DNA of 64,000 nt from Centrapalus pauciflorus. Taxonomy: Eukaryota; Streptophyta; Magnoliopsida; Asterales; Asteraceae. Below the pieces are notes generated by a model. That model made no database searches and was not told where the DNA came from. It was given only the letters and a program-made list of their open reading frames with translations. Location of the stretch: the NCBI GenBank assembly GCA_020465985.1, contig JAANYP010000190.1, forward strand, positions 62,001-126,000, in the 5' to 3' direction. The position numbers were made by a program, and so were the translations under genes. Of the stretch, positions 31,657 to 42,188 are shown in pieces (the first letter of the stretch is position 1; the number at the start of each line of letters is the position of its first letter).

Positions 31657-32771
31657 TGGAAGAGAGTGAACGCATGCTTTTTCTCTAGCGGCATTTCACC
31701 AAAGTGGCACCGGAGCATGTACATCAGTAACTTATGTGAGTTGAAGCATATGGCAATGGTGTGCGCCTCGAAGAGATACCAAAAGAAATACAAGGTTTCT
31801 TTAGGGAGCTTATACAGATCAGTGATGTGGAAAATATTCAGGAAGGGGAAATCTGGGTGGAATTTGATGCCCTTCATATGTGGGCCATGATTTTTGAGAA
31901 CGACTGTAAGAAACTTGTTGTAGTTCAGGTTAGTCCTATCGCCAAGAGTAAGGTCTGCGATTGACTCTAAGACGTCTACTGGAAGGCTATGACATGGGAA
32001 AACTTGGAAGTCTTGTTGCTCATCTCCGGTGGAGGAGCTGGTTGTTCCTATAGAAAGTACCATTGGAAGGTCATTGTGAATCAGCTGAACATGGTCCTTG
32101 CATTTATAGTTCTTTGGTCTGGACAGAAAATCTTCAAGAATATTTTCTGTGCCTTTGATGTGTTTTACTGTGAACTGCCATTGAGAAAACCAATTTGACC
32201 ACCTCAACAGTTGAGCTTCAGGGAGCATCTTTCTCTTGAATTGTAGCATCCGTGGAAAAGATGACATGTCCATTTCTATCAAGAAATGATATCCGATTAG
32301 ATAGAACTGGAATTTTTCAATTCTTCTTTTCACGGCGAGAATCTCCTTGTACGTAGAGTGGTAATGTTGTTTTGACATTTTGAACGTGTCACTCTTGTAG
32401 CCACAAATTTCTCTGACATTATTCCCATCCTGGACTAACAGTATTGCAGCCCAGTATTCATCACTAGCATCTGTCTGAAGAATCCTTTTGTCAGTTGGCG
32501 TGGGAATCTTTAAAGGAGGCATCACATCAGCAAGTTGCTTAATGGCCTTCACGACATTTGTTTGTTTCTCTGACCATTCTGGAGGATTCTTTTCTAGCAT
32601 GGGGAACAGATGAACTGTGTGATTAGACAATTTAGGCAGGAAATCAGCCATATAATTGACCACTCCAAGAAACTGTTGTACTTCTTTTTGTGACGTCAGC
32701 TTTTCTGGAAACTTGTTCAACTCCTTTGCAATGTGTGGCTGAGGTTGATTTTTTCCATAAAAAATCTTCAT
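31640..32771 (-). pseudogene. Pararetrovirus RNase H and C-terminal tail
   Basis: The frame 31620-32771 begins in the reverse transcriptase connection segment. It then shows the RNase H domain with the TDAS catalytic motif near residue 101. Its tail of about 150 residues is of the kind seen in endogenous caulimovirids. It is separated from the reverse transcriptase frame by stops near 32775-32860. The last codons overlap, in another frame, the acidic ORFX frame of D. Confidence 0.8.
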
Positions 32772-32814
32772 GCCAAGGAAATCTATAGAGCTTGTTCCAA
32801 TTCCTTTTTCTTTT

Positions 32815-33620
32815 CTATAACATTATCCCGTATTGTTTCATAATAGAATGAAACTTCGAAATTAAGTCAATATGGGATTCTTCATCTGGTGAGAATAACA
32901 GGATGTCATCGATGTAGACCAATGTATTCTCAAGAATTGGTTCAAAATTTTTACCTTTGCCTTTTGAAAGACAGATGGAGCATTTTTTAAACCAAATGGC
33001 ATCACTTTCCATTGGTAATGGTGATTTGGGATGCAAAAGGCAGTTTTTGGCCTGTCTCCAGGTTTAATACCTAATCGCCAAAATCCTGCTTTAAGATCGA
33101 ATTTTGATAATACCTTTGCATTAACGAATGACTGGAACAATGACCTTTTTTGTGGAAGGGGAAACTTGTCATCTGCCAAAAAGTGATTAAGAGGCTGGTA
33201 ATTGATAACCAGTCTTAACTTTCCACGGACTTGTTCACTTCTTTTGTCGACATAAAACGCTTCACATGCCCAAGGCGATGTGGTTGATTCAATAATTCCT
33301 TGGTCAAGAAGTTCTGAACATTCTTTGACTGCCAGCTGGTAATGATCTGGGTTCATTCCTGGATGGCTTGCCTTAGTGGGGTTAATATCCTCATTTTGCC
33401 GAAATGGGAGGGAGACAAAGAATGATGGATTTAACCACAAGGGGGATTTGTTTTTCGTGAGGAATTTAGTGTGGCTGGAGGCACTGGAGGTCTTGATGAT
33501 TTGATGCTTCAGGTTGTCAAGGGTGGCCGAAGAGGTCATATAGAGTTTAGGAACAATTCTCCATGAATTTAAGAAGCTTTCATAACGGAGACCTTGTTTT
33601 CCGTACATTAAATCTGACAC
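32815..33620 (-). pseudogene. Pararetrovirus reverse transcriptase, frameshifted
   Basis: The frame 32862-33620 contains the fingers and palm of a caulimovirid reverse transcriptase (FDLKAGFW and MPFGLKNAPS motifs). A shift near 32950-32990 moves the catalytic YIDD box into a second frame at 32815-33036. Upstream, 33621-33728 encodes a short further part of the polyprotein before the A3 LTR cuts it. Confidence 0.88.
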
Positions 33621-33728
33621 ATTTAGGAAAAAGTCTTATGTACACGGGATCACTTATTTTGTCAATGACAAATGTCTCTCCATTAGCTGCCTTCAAGTAC
33701 TGTTGATATGGTTTCCAGTAATTCTCAG

Positions 33729-34319
33729 TGTAAGGTCACCTACATACGAATCCTATCTTGACGCGACACCGTCCAACGAGTGCGGAATCCTCGTTAGCGG
33801 TTTGACAGAATGATCACCCACATGGTACACGGAGACACACACACGAAGATGGACGTAAACTTGAACGCCCCGACACGTGATTCTCTCCAAGAACACACAC
33901 AAAAACCTCTGCAAGTTCGTAATCTCCCTAACCCTTAATTCTCTGCAAAAGTTTCTTCACCCGGATGCTCTGTTTGCTCTCAAGTTTGACAGAACCTCTG
34001 AGCCGTCAAAGATATCTGATTTCACAATGAAAAGTTGAATATATAGACGACAAGTTCGTGAAGACGCTCCTCACGAACTTGTTCTCACTAAGTTCAAACT
34101 CTATCCTTTGAACTTATTCTTGAACTTGTTCCTTTGAACTTATCTTTGAGCTTGTTCCTTTGAACTTGTCTTTGAACTTGTTCCTTTGAACTTGTTCTTG
34201 AACTTATTCTAGAACTTAATATGATAGTCTAGAACTTACCATGTAAATGTAAACATCATACAGAGTCATGATATGAATAACAAAACTAGACTGCTATCGT
34301 CACACCAGATGTACCAACA
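33729..34319 (-). repeat. 3' LTR of Copia A3
   Basis: It starts TGTAAGGTCACC and ends GTACCAACA, 591 bp. It is the family A LTR type and has a PPT (34320-34330) on its right. It is inserted in the pararetrovirus. Confidence 0.88.
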
Positions 34320-35268
34320 GACTCCCCCTTGATGATAGCTTCTAGTTGTTGTTCATTGATCGTAATAGACTATCAGATTCAGAGACTACGCATACCGAAA
34401 CTAGATAGCTATTGTCACATCGGGTGTATCAACAGAATCCCCCTTGACGATAGCTTCTAGTAGATATTCATTACTCTATGAATACCGAAATCACCTTTTC
34501 TTATTTGAACCATAGCTCTTCTACCAAATCTTAGATTAACTTCTCAAATCTTCCAGAACGACCGTCCCTTCTGATAGTTTTTGCAAACTCCTCAACATAA
34601 GAATCGTCTTCCTAGATTTAATAGGTCCTTCCAAGCTAAGTAAATCACTTCACACTTCAGAATCTGATTCATCATTTAGTGCAAATTTCAGCATCTCTAG
34701 ATCTATCACATTTTGATCTTCATTCATAACACCTTCATCGAGTGACTTCCAATCAGGTATATCTTTAGGAATAAACGCTCAATCCTCAAGATCCTCCTGT
34801 TCTAAGTCATCTTCTAAGATGAACCTCATTTCATCTTCATCTAACTCTAACAATGCTCCAATCAAACCTTATCTTCAGTTACTTTAGTCGTATCTGAATC
34901 CTTGTCTTTTCCCTTGTCAGTGGCTATGAACACTGACTCCCCCTGAGGATTAGCAAGCTGAGCAAATTGTTGTCTTGAAAGATCTGCCAGCTCACTGTTC
35001 GGGCCATCTTCTTTGACTTGTCAGCTCACTGTTCAGGCTCACTGTTCAGGCCATCTTCTTTGACTTCTCTACAATTTCTCCCCCTGAGATGGACGATCTT
35101 TCAACAACTCCTCCAGTATAGCCTCCAGATTTGTAATCTGCTGCTGCGGATTAGTCTCTTTCTGATCCAACAGGGCATTAAGATGTTGAAGTTCACGAAT
35201 CACCTTTGTCAGTTAAACAATCTGTAATTTTTTTAAAAAGTCTAATTCTAACATTGTATAGACTTAAT
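34320..35268 (-). pseudogene. Copia A3 PPT and decayed C-terminal ORFX
   Basis: The PPT at 34320-34330 is followed by a duplicated LTR-end-plus-PPT segment at about 34398-34460 (CTATTGTCACATC, then GAATCCCCCTTGACGATAG). Beyond it, ORFX traces align with A2 and A4 in broken frames (counterparts of the GRSGKIERK, YTDESEPE and QNVIDLAE segments). PPT-like tracts occur at 34934-34948 and 35075-35092. The sequence stops at 35268, where the A4 LTR is inserted. Confidence 0.75.
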
Positions 35269-35847
35269 CTGTATGGTCACCTTCCTACAGATCCTATCTT
35301 GACGCGACACCGTCCAACGAGTGCGGAATCCTCGTTAGCGGCTTGACGGATAGACCACACACGCGAAACACGGAGACACACACTGTGATAGACGAACAAC
35401 GGAACGTCCCGACACGTGATTCTCTCCAAGAACAAACTCTCTAACACTTGCAAGTTCGAGATCGCCTCTGCTAAAGCTCTGATTAACTTCTGCTAAAAAA
35501 ACTGGTTAATTAAACGAATTAACCCTTAATTATAACACCTGGTTTGAATTTTCCTAGGACAAGTTCGAATAAGCCAAAGGCCTTTCGAACTTGTCCTCCA
35601 TAAATTCGAATCATATGCTTTGAACTTATGTTTGAACTTATCTTTGAACTTATGTTTGAACTTATTGTAACACATTACACCAAGTTCAAACATACATACA
35701 ATCAATATCAAACATATATAACAAACATATAACAAACATATAACAAACATATATCAAACACTTGTTAATATGCAATAACGAGCAAATTGACTTTTACAAA
35801 ATATTGTCTATACTTAGACTGCTATCGTCACACAGGATGCACTAACA
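35269..35847 (-). repeat. 3' LTR of Copia A4
   Basis: It starts TGTATGGTCACC and ends GCACTAACA, 579 bp. It has no PBS on its left, as expected if it is simply the 3' LTR of A4 inserted into A3. The flanking TAATC at 35264-35268 should recur after the 5' LTR of A4 outside the window. The PPT at 35848-35860 is slightly mutated (GACTCCCCGTTGACG on the plus strand). Confidence 0.85.
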
Positions 35848-35888
35848 GACTCCCCGTTGACGATAGCATCTAACTATTTATATTTTGT

Positions 35889-38800
35889 CTAAGTACTAGA
35901 ACTATATAAACTACTACCTGCATACAATCCCTGATCTATACAAACTCTAACTATCTTAAGGAACTTCCTACCTTCAGATCTCCAGCCTTCATGAAAGAAA
36001 ATTGGCTGATCATGAAGCTTTTGCAGGTCATCCTTGGATAGGTTGATCAGATGTAGAGGATCGTATACCTTCAAAATCACCTTGTCCTCGTAGTCCTCCA
36101 TCACTGCTTCCGCCGTTTCGTTGTCAACATACCACCACTTCATGTTTTTCAATACATCATGTGGCATTGACTTCATCGACACTTTCTTGAAGCATCGGAC
36201 TGGCTTGTAAACCATCCTAGCCCAAGGCTTTCCAGTGAGAGGATCTACTCTTGACGGATCTTCAATTCTTTGTCCAGATCTAGGCTTGAGCCTTTCGAAC
36301 CTTCCAGATCGACCCTCCCTTCGTATGATTTTAGCAACTACTTCAGCGTACAGGTCGTCTCCTAGGTTTATTAACTCCTTTCAAGCCAATTCCTTTACTT
36401 CACACTTGGGCAGTGTGTTAAACACCTTCAGTGTTCGCCTCAAGTATTGGAGTCCATCTCTCCTCTTCAACACACAAAAAGCTATAGTTCTCTATCAAAG
36501 AACCAGCTTTAGATTCCACCTGAGAGGTTTCCAGAGCTTCGTACTCCCATCCTCTTCTTCATCTTTAGCTCTGATTTCTTTTCTTCCTTTCGGAACCAAA
36601 GCTTTATTAAATCTTCCCTGGTTTGCTCTTTATCAGCTGTATCAACTTCTGAATCATCCACAGATGCCAACTTAATTTTCATCTATGTCAATCACGTTTT
36701 GATCATTATGTACATACTATTCTGTGATAGGCTGTGAAGGAATGATTACTTCATCTACATCATCGTCTTCATCTTCTACAGCCTATTCATCAGATTTCCA
36801 CTCTACAACATCTTCTGGGACAAACTACCCTTCTTTAAGATCTTCAATCTCATCCTCAAAATCAAATATTACTTCTTCTTCTTCAATATCCATTAGAGCT
36901 TCGATCATTTCGCTCTCAACATTCTTTGAAGTTCCACTTTCAACTCCTTCTCCCATTCCAGACTGATTGGGCTCCCCCTGAATTAGAGCCTGCTGAGTAG
37001 TCCTTAGCGAAAGATCTGCTAGCTCACTCTCTCTTTCTGTATCTGGATCATTGCCATCATCATCGTCTCTCCTCAACACTTCTGCTTCCCTACAACTACT
37101 CTCCCCATGAGCTTGTAGATTTTTCATTAACTGCTCTAGGAGTGTCTTCATTGTCTTTATGTCAGACGCTTGATCTGCACCTGTTGTTTTCAACTCAGCA
37201 TTTCCTGATCAAGTCTGGCAATATGTGCTTGAAGCTCTATAACTGCTGTAGATAGCTGAAAAATTTGGACTGTCTGGAAATCCACCTTTCCCTTCAGCTC
37301 GGTGAACCACTGATTGTCGGTGAACGTAGATGATGTTGATGGAATGGATGTAGATGGTGATGGAGCGATGCTTGGTTGAGCAACTGGTAGCATAGGGGCA
37401 TGAGCTGGGGTGGATGGAGCCCCCTGCATAAATCGATGTCGCCTCGCCCTATGCCTAGGCACGGGTGGAGTTTCATCTTCCTCTTCGAAATCAGAATCAT
37501 CATCCTCAGAACCTTGACCAGCTCTTCTAGTCATCTTTCGCCTGCTTACAACTATCCTTGATCCGTATCTGCCAATTCTGACAGTCGGATCAACAGGCTC
37601 AACAACCTGTACTTCTTCTACTTCCTCAGATTCAGACTCAGACTCGGAGGGAGTCATTGCTTAACCCTCAGCCTCAGTCTGCATAGCTTCTCCTTCTGCA
37701 GCTTCTTTAATCTGGACCTCAGTGTCCATACCCTCACCCTCCGGTGGCTGGTATTCATCGATCTGCCTAAAGATATCATTAAACTCTCCTGTAGGATCTA
37801 AAACATCCTGAACCAGTTGTTCAGTGAGGTTTAGCTACGCGGAAGTCCCCTGAGCCCATATCTCTTATAGGGTATGCGTTGTCTGATCAATAACTGGGGC
37901 TGAAGTTGAAGGGCCTGCAGCGTCCGTTGATGGACCTGCTGCAGTAGACTCTGAAAGTCTGCTGGAGGTTGGCCTTGATGCCGGAATTTGTCTCGTTGGA
38001 GCTCTTTGCCTCCCGCGCGGTTGCTGTTGTGGTTGTGGTGGTTGTTGCTGCGGTTGCTGTGGTTGTGGAGCTTCACCTTCCCAGTTATCTCCTTTTGGAG
38101 CACAAAATCTAGGTCAATGACTGCTCTGAACAAAGGTGCCACCTGAGGCCTGACCTGCTCAGACCTGCGTGCATTGTGCGACTGGCAGTCAGCGAAGATT
38201 CTATTATCTATAATAGCCATGCCATGAGTATCTGGAAGTTAAGGTAGATTCGGCAAAAAGTGGCGGATCAACATCACCGCGAAGCGCAGGTACATCAAAA
38301 ATATTTCTCGGACTGGAGCTGTGATTTGATGCTCAAACTCAGCAAAGAATATCTCTAAAAAACTGAAGCGCTTGTTATATACCAAGGCTATCACCACCGA
38401 TTGCATCTTGGACACAATGTAGTCAAAACCTGCCTTTATCGGCGCAAAACAAACCATAAACACATGCACCAAATAACACCATTGCCCGATTAAGCCACTC
38501 TTCACATACGACGCTTTGGTGATATCTTGGGCGTATCCCATTCGCAGAAAGGCTGCTTGGCTTATATGGACTGGAAAGTCAATAGGCCCTGCCTCCTGGT
38601 CTTCTGTGCCTAACTAAAGAATTTGCCGTAACATATCGGCTGAAAATGCTATTGGCTGGCCCCCAACTCTGGTACGCAACACTGTTGGCGTCACTGAGCA
38701 ATCTACCTGTAGATGCTCCCAAAATTGACGTATGTAAGGTAGAATGATCTGCAAATTATGAGTTAAAGCGGAAGCCACCCTCGATTGAGTCAAAAAATCA

Positions 38801-38889
38801 ACCATATGACGATAAGGTTGAGCTTCAGGCCGCTCTCGATCGACTAACATAACCATGTTATGTTTATTGAAAAATGCGCGATCACCCAT
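35889..38889 (-). pseudogene. ORFX of Copia A4, full length with stops
   Basis: The function is unknown. The ATG at 38889 (MGDRAFFNKHNMVMLV) lies 2 nt after a splice acceptor. The N-terminal domain runs in one frame to 37831 with only two stops (38614 and 38239). It shows YIRQFWEHLQVD, GGQPIAFSADMLRQIL and the hydrophobic stretch QWCYLVHVFMVCFAPIKAGF. A Gln/Asn/Pro-rich part, an acidic Ser-rich linker (37190-37657) and a short helical segment (KTMKTLLEQLMKNLQ, near 37150) follow. The acidic QGEPNQSG region (36825-37193) has its PPT-like tract at 36969-36983. The C-terminal module (36215-35889) matches A2 with few changes. Stops and shifts between 36216 and 36820 break the frame. Confidence 0.75.
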
Positions 38890-38891
38890 AT

Positions 38892-39390
38892 CTGCACATA
38901 AATACAACAACCAGTATTAGTAACGAAAATTAAAAATGAAACTTGTTTAATTTCAAAATTGCTTTATTTCGAACTTACATAAGTTCGAAATCTAACACAT
39001 TCGAATTTCTACAAGTTTGAATTTATTTTATAAGAACATTCGAATTTGAAACATATTCGAAGGTTATGTTGGAATTTGACTGACTTCGAATTTGTAGATA
39101 TTTTAACAAATTCGAACTTTCTGACAAGTACAAACATGATGAACGTGTTCGAAGTCGGTCCTTTTCAAACAAAACTCCAAGATTTTAACCCCATTTGACT
39201 TATCAAATATTATAGTCTAGTCCTATTGGGTTCTAATCGAAGTTTAATGTGTTTTATTTGAAGTTTCACCGGTTAAAACTTGTGATTTTGAACCACATTG
39301 ATTAAACCAAAAAACCTTCTAATAAACTCGATTTTTTGCGGTAAAAGACTTCTAAACCACTCAATCTTTGTATAATGGAGATCACTATAC
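38892..39390 (-). other. Predicted leader intron of A4 ORFX
   Basis: The donor is ATCATTAG/GTATAGTG (39391/39390) and the acceptor is GTTGTATTTATGTGCAG/AT (38892/38891), 2 nt before the ATG. The intron is 499 bp. Exon 1 (about 39520-39391) has no ATG. The word TTCGAA recurs in exon and intron. Confidence 0.62.
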
Positions 39391-39548
39391 CTAATGATGT
39401 GATTAGATTCGAGAAAAATGAGCAAAAACTTCGAGGAATAGGAATAGAATCCAAACGGTAAGTTCGATGAACAAATTCGAAATCTCCTGGTCACAAGTTC
39501 GAAGAGATAAAATCGAAGGTAGGTGAATTGAATGGTCCACTATTGACC

Positions 39549-39556
39549 TATTTATA
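39549..39556 (-). promoter_or_regulatory. TATA box of A4 ORFX
   Basis: The minus strand reads GGTATAAATAGG, a near-ideal plant TATA box, about 165 bp upstream of the splice donor. The same TATAAATA stands before the B ORFX at 57922-57929. Confidence 0.65.
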
Positions 39557-40930
39557 CCAACCTCATTCGAACTTGACATAAATTCGAAGATACTGACAAA
39601 TTCTAAGGATACTTCGAATATGTCTTAAATTCGAATTTATTTGAAAATTTTGAACATCCTTGAATAAAATTCAACTGTTTCAACTTTTTCGTGTAACGGA
39701 ATTTTACAAACCTTGCAAAAATTATTTACACCAAGCAATAGATTTTCACGCAATGTTTGTTTATTCAACCAAAAATGCATCCTAGTAACTTTGACCTGTT
39801 TCCTACTTAGAATTAAATAAAATACAATAAAGTAAAATAAAGTAAAATTTGAATAAAATTTAAACTTTAGCTACTCAAAAATACTTTTACAAACATTACT
39901 ACATACACTAACTGAATATTTTTGGCGAGAAACTCTAAGAAGGTTCAATCCGATAGCGGTGTTAATACGCACTTTCAGTATTACACTTTCACACTTTAGG
40001 AATTTTTGATTCCTTTGATTGTTTGTCGTGATACACATTTCAAGGCGATTGTTGGTATTATTTTCCCTTTAAACATTTTACACTTTGGAATATCCCTTGG
40101 CCTTTTTATTTATCAAGAAACAATCTTATGTGTGCCATATTTAGACATACTTTTATGATCAAGGCATACATACAATGATTATAACTTTTTGGTACTGCAA
40201 ATTTTCTTTAAAAGGCAAACGTCGGACACAGTTCTGTATTTACATACAACAGAGTGTCTTAGTTTGTCTTACAGTTTATTTAAAGCTAGCAAAACAGTGG
40301 TGACAGGTCTGTACTGACGTACAACAAAGCGACTTATCTTGCTAACTCGAGTAAAACCAGAGACACAGGTCTGTACTTATGTACAACAGAGTGACTTGTT
40401 TTGACTCTATCTTTATTATCAAAATTTTTCTTTTCTTTTCTATTTTTTAAGATGTATCTGATGTCGCTATACATCCCCCAGAAATTTTGCATACCTCCTT
40501 TAGAATCATTGTCTGTATGTCTCTAACATAAAAATTAAGACCATTTGGTCATACATCTAAGTTAGTTACACATATGACTTTTTCTTGAATATTTTATTAG
40601 CTTTTGAGATTCCATTTGTGTATTATGCCTACCAATACATCAAACGAGAAAATGTATATCACTTAGATTTTAAGGTGTATTATGTGTGAAAGCTTCACAG
40701 TTAGAGATTGTATCGACTGTGCTAATTCTCGTCACTTCGAACCTATATGTCTAAGACTTAACTCATTTTCTAATATTCACTTTTTTTTTTAGCTTTTTAT
40801 GGTTTTCTCTTTTTTTTTTCTTTTGTTTTTCATAAATAAGAATAAGGTAATAAAGTATCTTACTATAAAAGGAAATAAATTCTACTTAACTACTGACTTA
40901 CTATAAAAAGAAAGAAAATATACTAAGGTC
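39557..40930 (-). other. Spacer between pol and ORFX of A4
   Basis: This is 1.37 kb without a gene. It contains three short palindromes (40235-40385) and AT-rich DNA. I take it as the upstream regulatory region of ORFX. The equivalent spacer in B is 57930-58408. Confidence 0.55.
40235..40385. repeat. Three spaced palindromes in the A4 spacer
   Basis: Each lies in a related block with GTCTGTA and ACAACA. They are TGTAT-TTAC-ATACA (40235-40248), TGTAC-TGAC-GTACA (40310-40323) and TGTAC-TTAT-GTACA (40372-40385). One stem pair differs, and both arms changed together. Confidence 0.75.
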
Positions 40931-40933
40931 AAG

Positions 40934-41746
40934 TTACTCTAGATTACGCATACCATTCAGTTGAACTAACAACTCAAAGCGTGACTTAACAAAAGCTTTA
41001 GTAAATAAATCAGCATTATTATCTTCCGTTGCCACTTTTACCAGCTTCATTAAGTTCTTTTCAGCACAATCACATATAAAATGATGTCTTATGTCTATGT
41101 GCTTTGTTTTACTGTGTTTAACTGGATTATTAGTTATAGCAATAGTAGATTTGTTATCTATCCTAATAGGAGTATGAGTGTAAGTCAAACTGTAGTCCCG
41201 CAATTGTTGTTGTATCCACAAAACCTGTGAACAGCAACTACCAGCAGCTACATATTCGGCCTCGCACGTTGACACGGCTACCGAAGTCTGTTTCTTGCAT
41301 TGCCAGGATACGAGCCTCCCTCCAAGGAACTGACAAACTCCAGTTGTTGACTTTCGATTCAAGCTGCAACCTCCATGGTCTGAATCAGTGAATGCTTCCA
41401 ATTCCAGATCACCATCCGCGTGATACCAAAGTCCCAGCTTCAGTTTCGACTTGAGGTATCTCAGAATCCGCTTCTGAGCTCTCATATGCATTTCTTTCGG
41501 ATTGGCTTGAAACCTAGCACAAATACACATAACAAACATAATGTCAGGTCTAGAAGCAGTTAAATACATAAGTGACCCGATCATGGCCCGATATAGAGTC
41601 GGATCCACATGAGTATCACTTTCAGTACCCGGTCCGAGATTGTGATTCACTTGAACCGGTGTGCTAAAGTGAGCAGTCAGCTTTGTTCCCTCCATCCCGA
41701 AGCACTCCAGAATATCATAGACATACTTCGTATGATGGATAAACAT
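40934..41746 (-). CDS. Copia A4 RNase H and end of reverse transcriptase
   Basis: This is a 270-codon open segment. The connection region has LTASRPDIMFVMC, and RNase H has AFTDSDHGGC (first Asp), STCEAEYVAAGSC (Glu) and IRIDNKSTIAI (Asp). The C-terminal HIDIRHHFICDC block follows, and the last residues are GMRNLE. It is separated from the upstream reverse transcriptase by a single in-frame stop near 41750. RNase H removes the RNA strand during reverse transcription. Confidence 0.9.
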   Translation of the reverse strand: MFIHHTKYVYDILECFGMEGTKLTAHFSTPVQVNHNLGPGTESDTHVDPTLYRAMIGSLMYLTASRPDIMFVMCICARFQANPKEMHMRAQKRILRYLKSKLKLGLWYHADGDLELEAFTDSDHGGCSLNRKSTTGVCQFLGGRLVSWQCKKQTSVAVSTCEAEYVAAGSCCSQVLWIQQQLRDYSLTYTHTPIRIDNKSTIAITNNPVKHSKTKHIDIRHHFICDCAEKNLMKLVKVATEDNNADLFTKAFVKSRFELLVQLNGMRNLE

Positions 41747-41752
41747 ACCCTC

Positions 41753-42188
41753 CTACCTTTGTTCAACTTGCAAACCCATAAAGAAGTTCAGCTCTCCCAT
41801 AGCACTTATCTCGAACTTAGACTTCATCACCTTCTCGAAATCTTTGCACATCTGCTCGTCTGATAACTCGAAAATAATGTCATCAACGTACACTTGTACC
41901 AAGATAAAATGTTCACCCTTTCTTTTCACAAACAATGTACTATCAATTCTCCCTCTTTCAAACCCGTTGTCTAAAAGATTAGTTGATAGCGTCTCATACC
42001 ATGCCCTGGGTGCTTGATGTAATCCATACAGAGCCTTATCAAGACGATACACTCTGTCTTGATACTTTTGATCTGTAAACCCGGGCGGTTGTTCAACGTA
42101 CACCAGCTCCTTCACTTTGCCATACAGGAATGCACTCTTTACATCCAACTGATAGACTTTAAATCCTTTGAAGGATGCAAAGGCTAGA
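41753..42188 (-). pseudogene. Copia A4 reverse transcriptase, downstream half
   Basis: It starts at the G2 insertion point in the codons for LAFASFKGF. It continues through YQLDVKSAFL, the KALYGLHQAPRAWY block and YVDDIIF (the catalytic YxDD box), and ends GELNFFMGLQVEQR. The upstream half is at 51116-51392. Confidence 0.92.

Larger units (their letters stand above)
31640..33728 (-). mobile_element. Endogenous pararetrovirus fragment (Caulimoviridae-type)
   Basis: This minus-strand fragment carries the end of a protease-proximal region, reverse transcriptase and RNase H of caulimovirid type. It lacks integrase and LTRs of its own. It is bounded on the left by the truncated ORFX of D and on the right by the A3 LTR at 33729. 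Frameshifts make it inactive. The genus is not clear from reading; a florendovirus or petuvirus-like origin is possible. Confidence 0.85.

Noticed and set aside
39692..40473. A separate LTR starting TGTAACGG and ending TATACA before a C-rich tract
   Set aside because: The A4 pol matches A1, and A1 uses the LTR type found at 35269-35847. Treating 39557-40930 as the pol-to-ORFX spacer explains everything with one element. No partner copy of this supposed LTR exists in the window.
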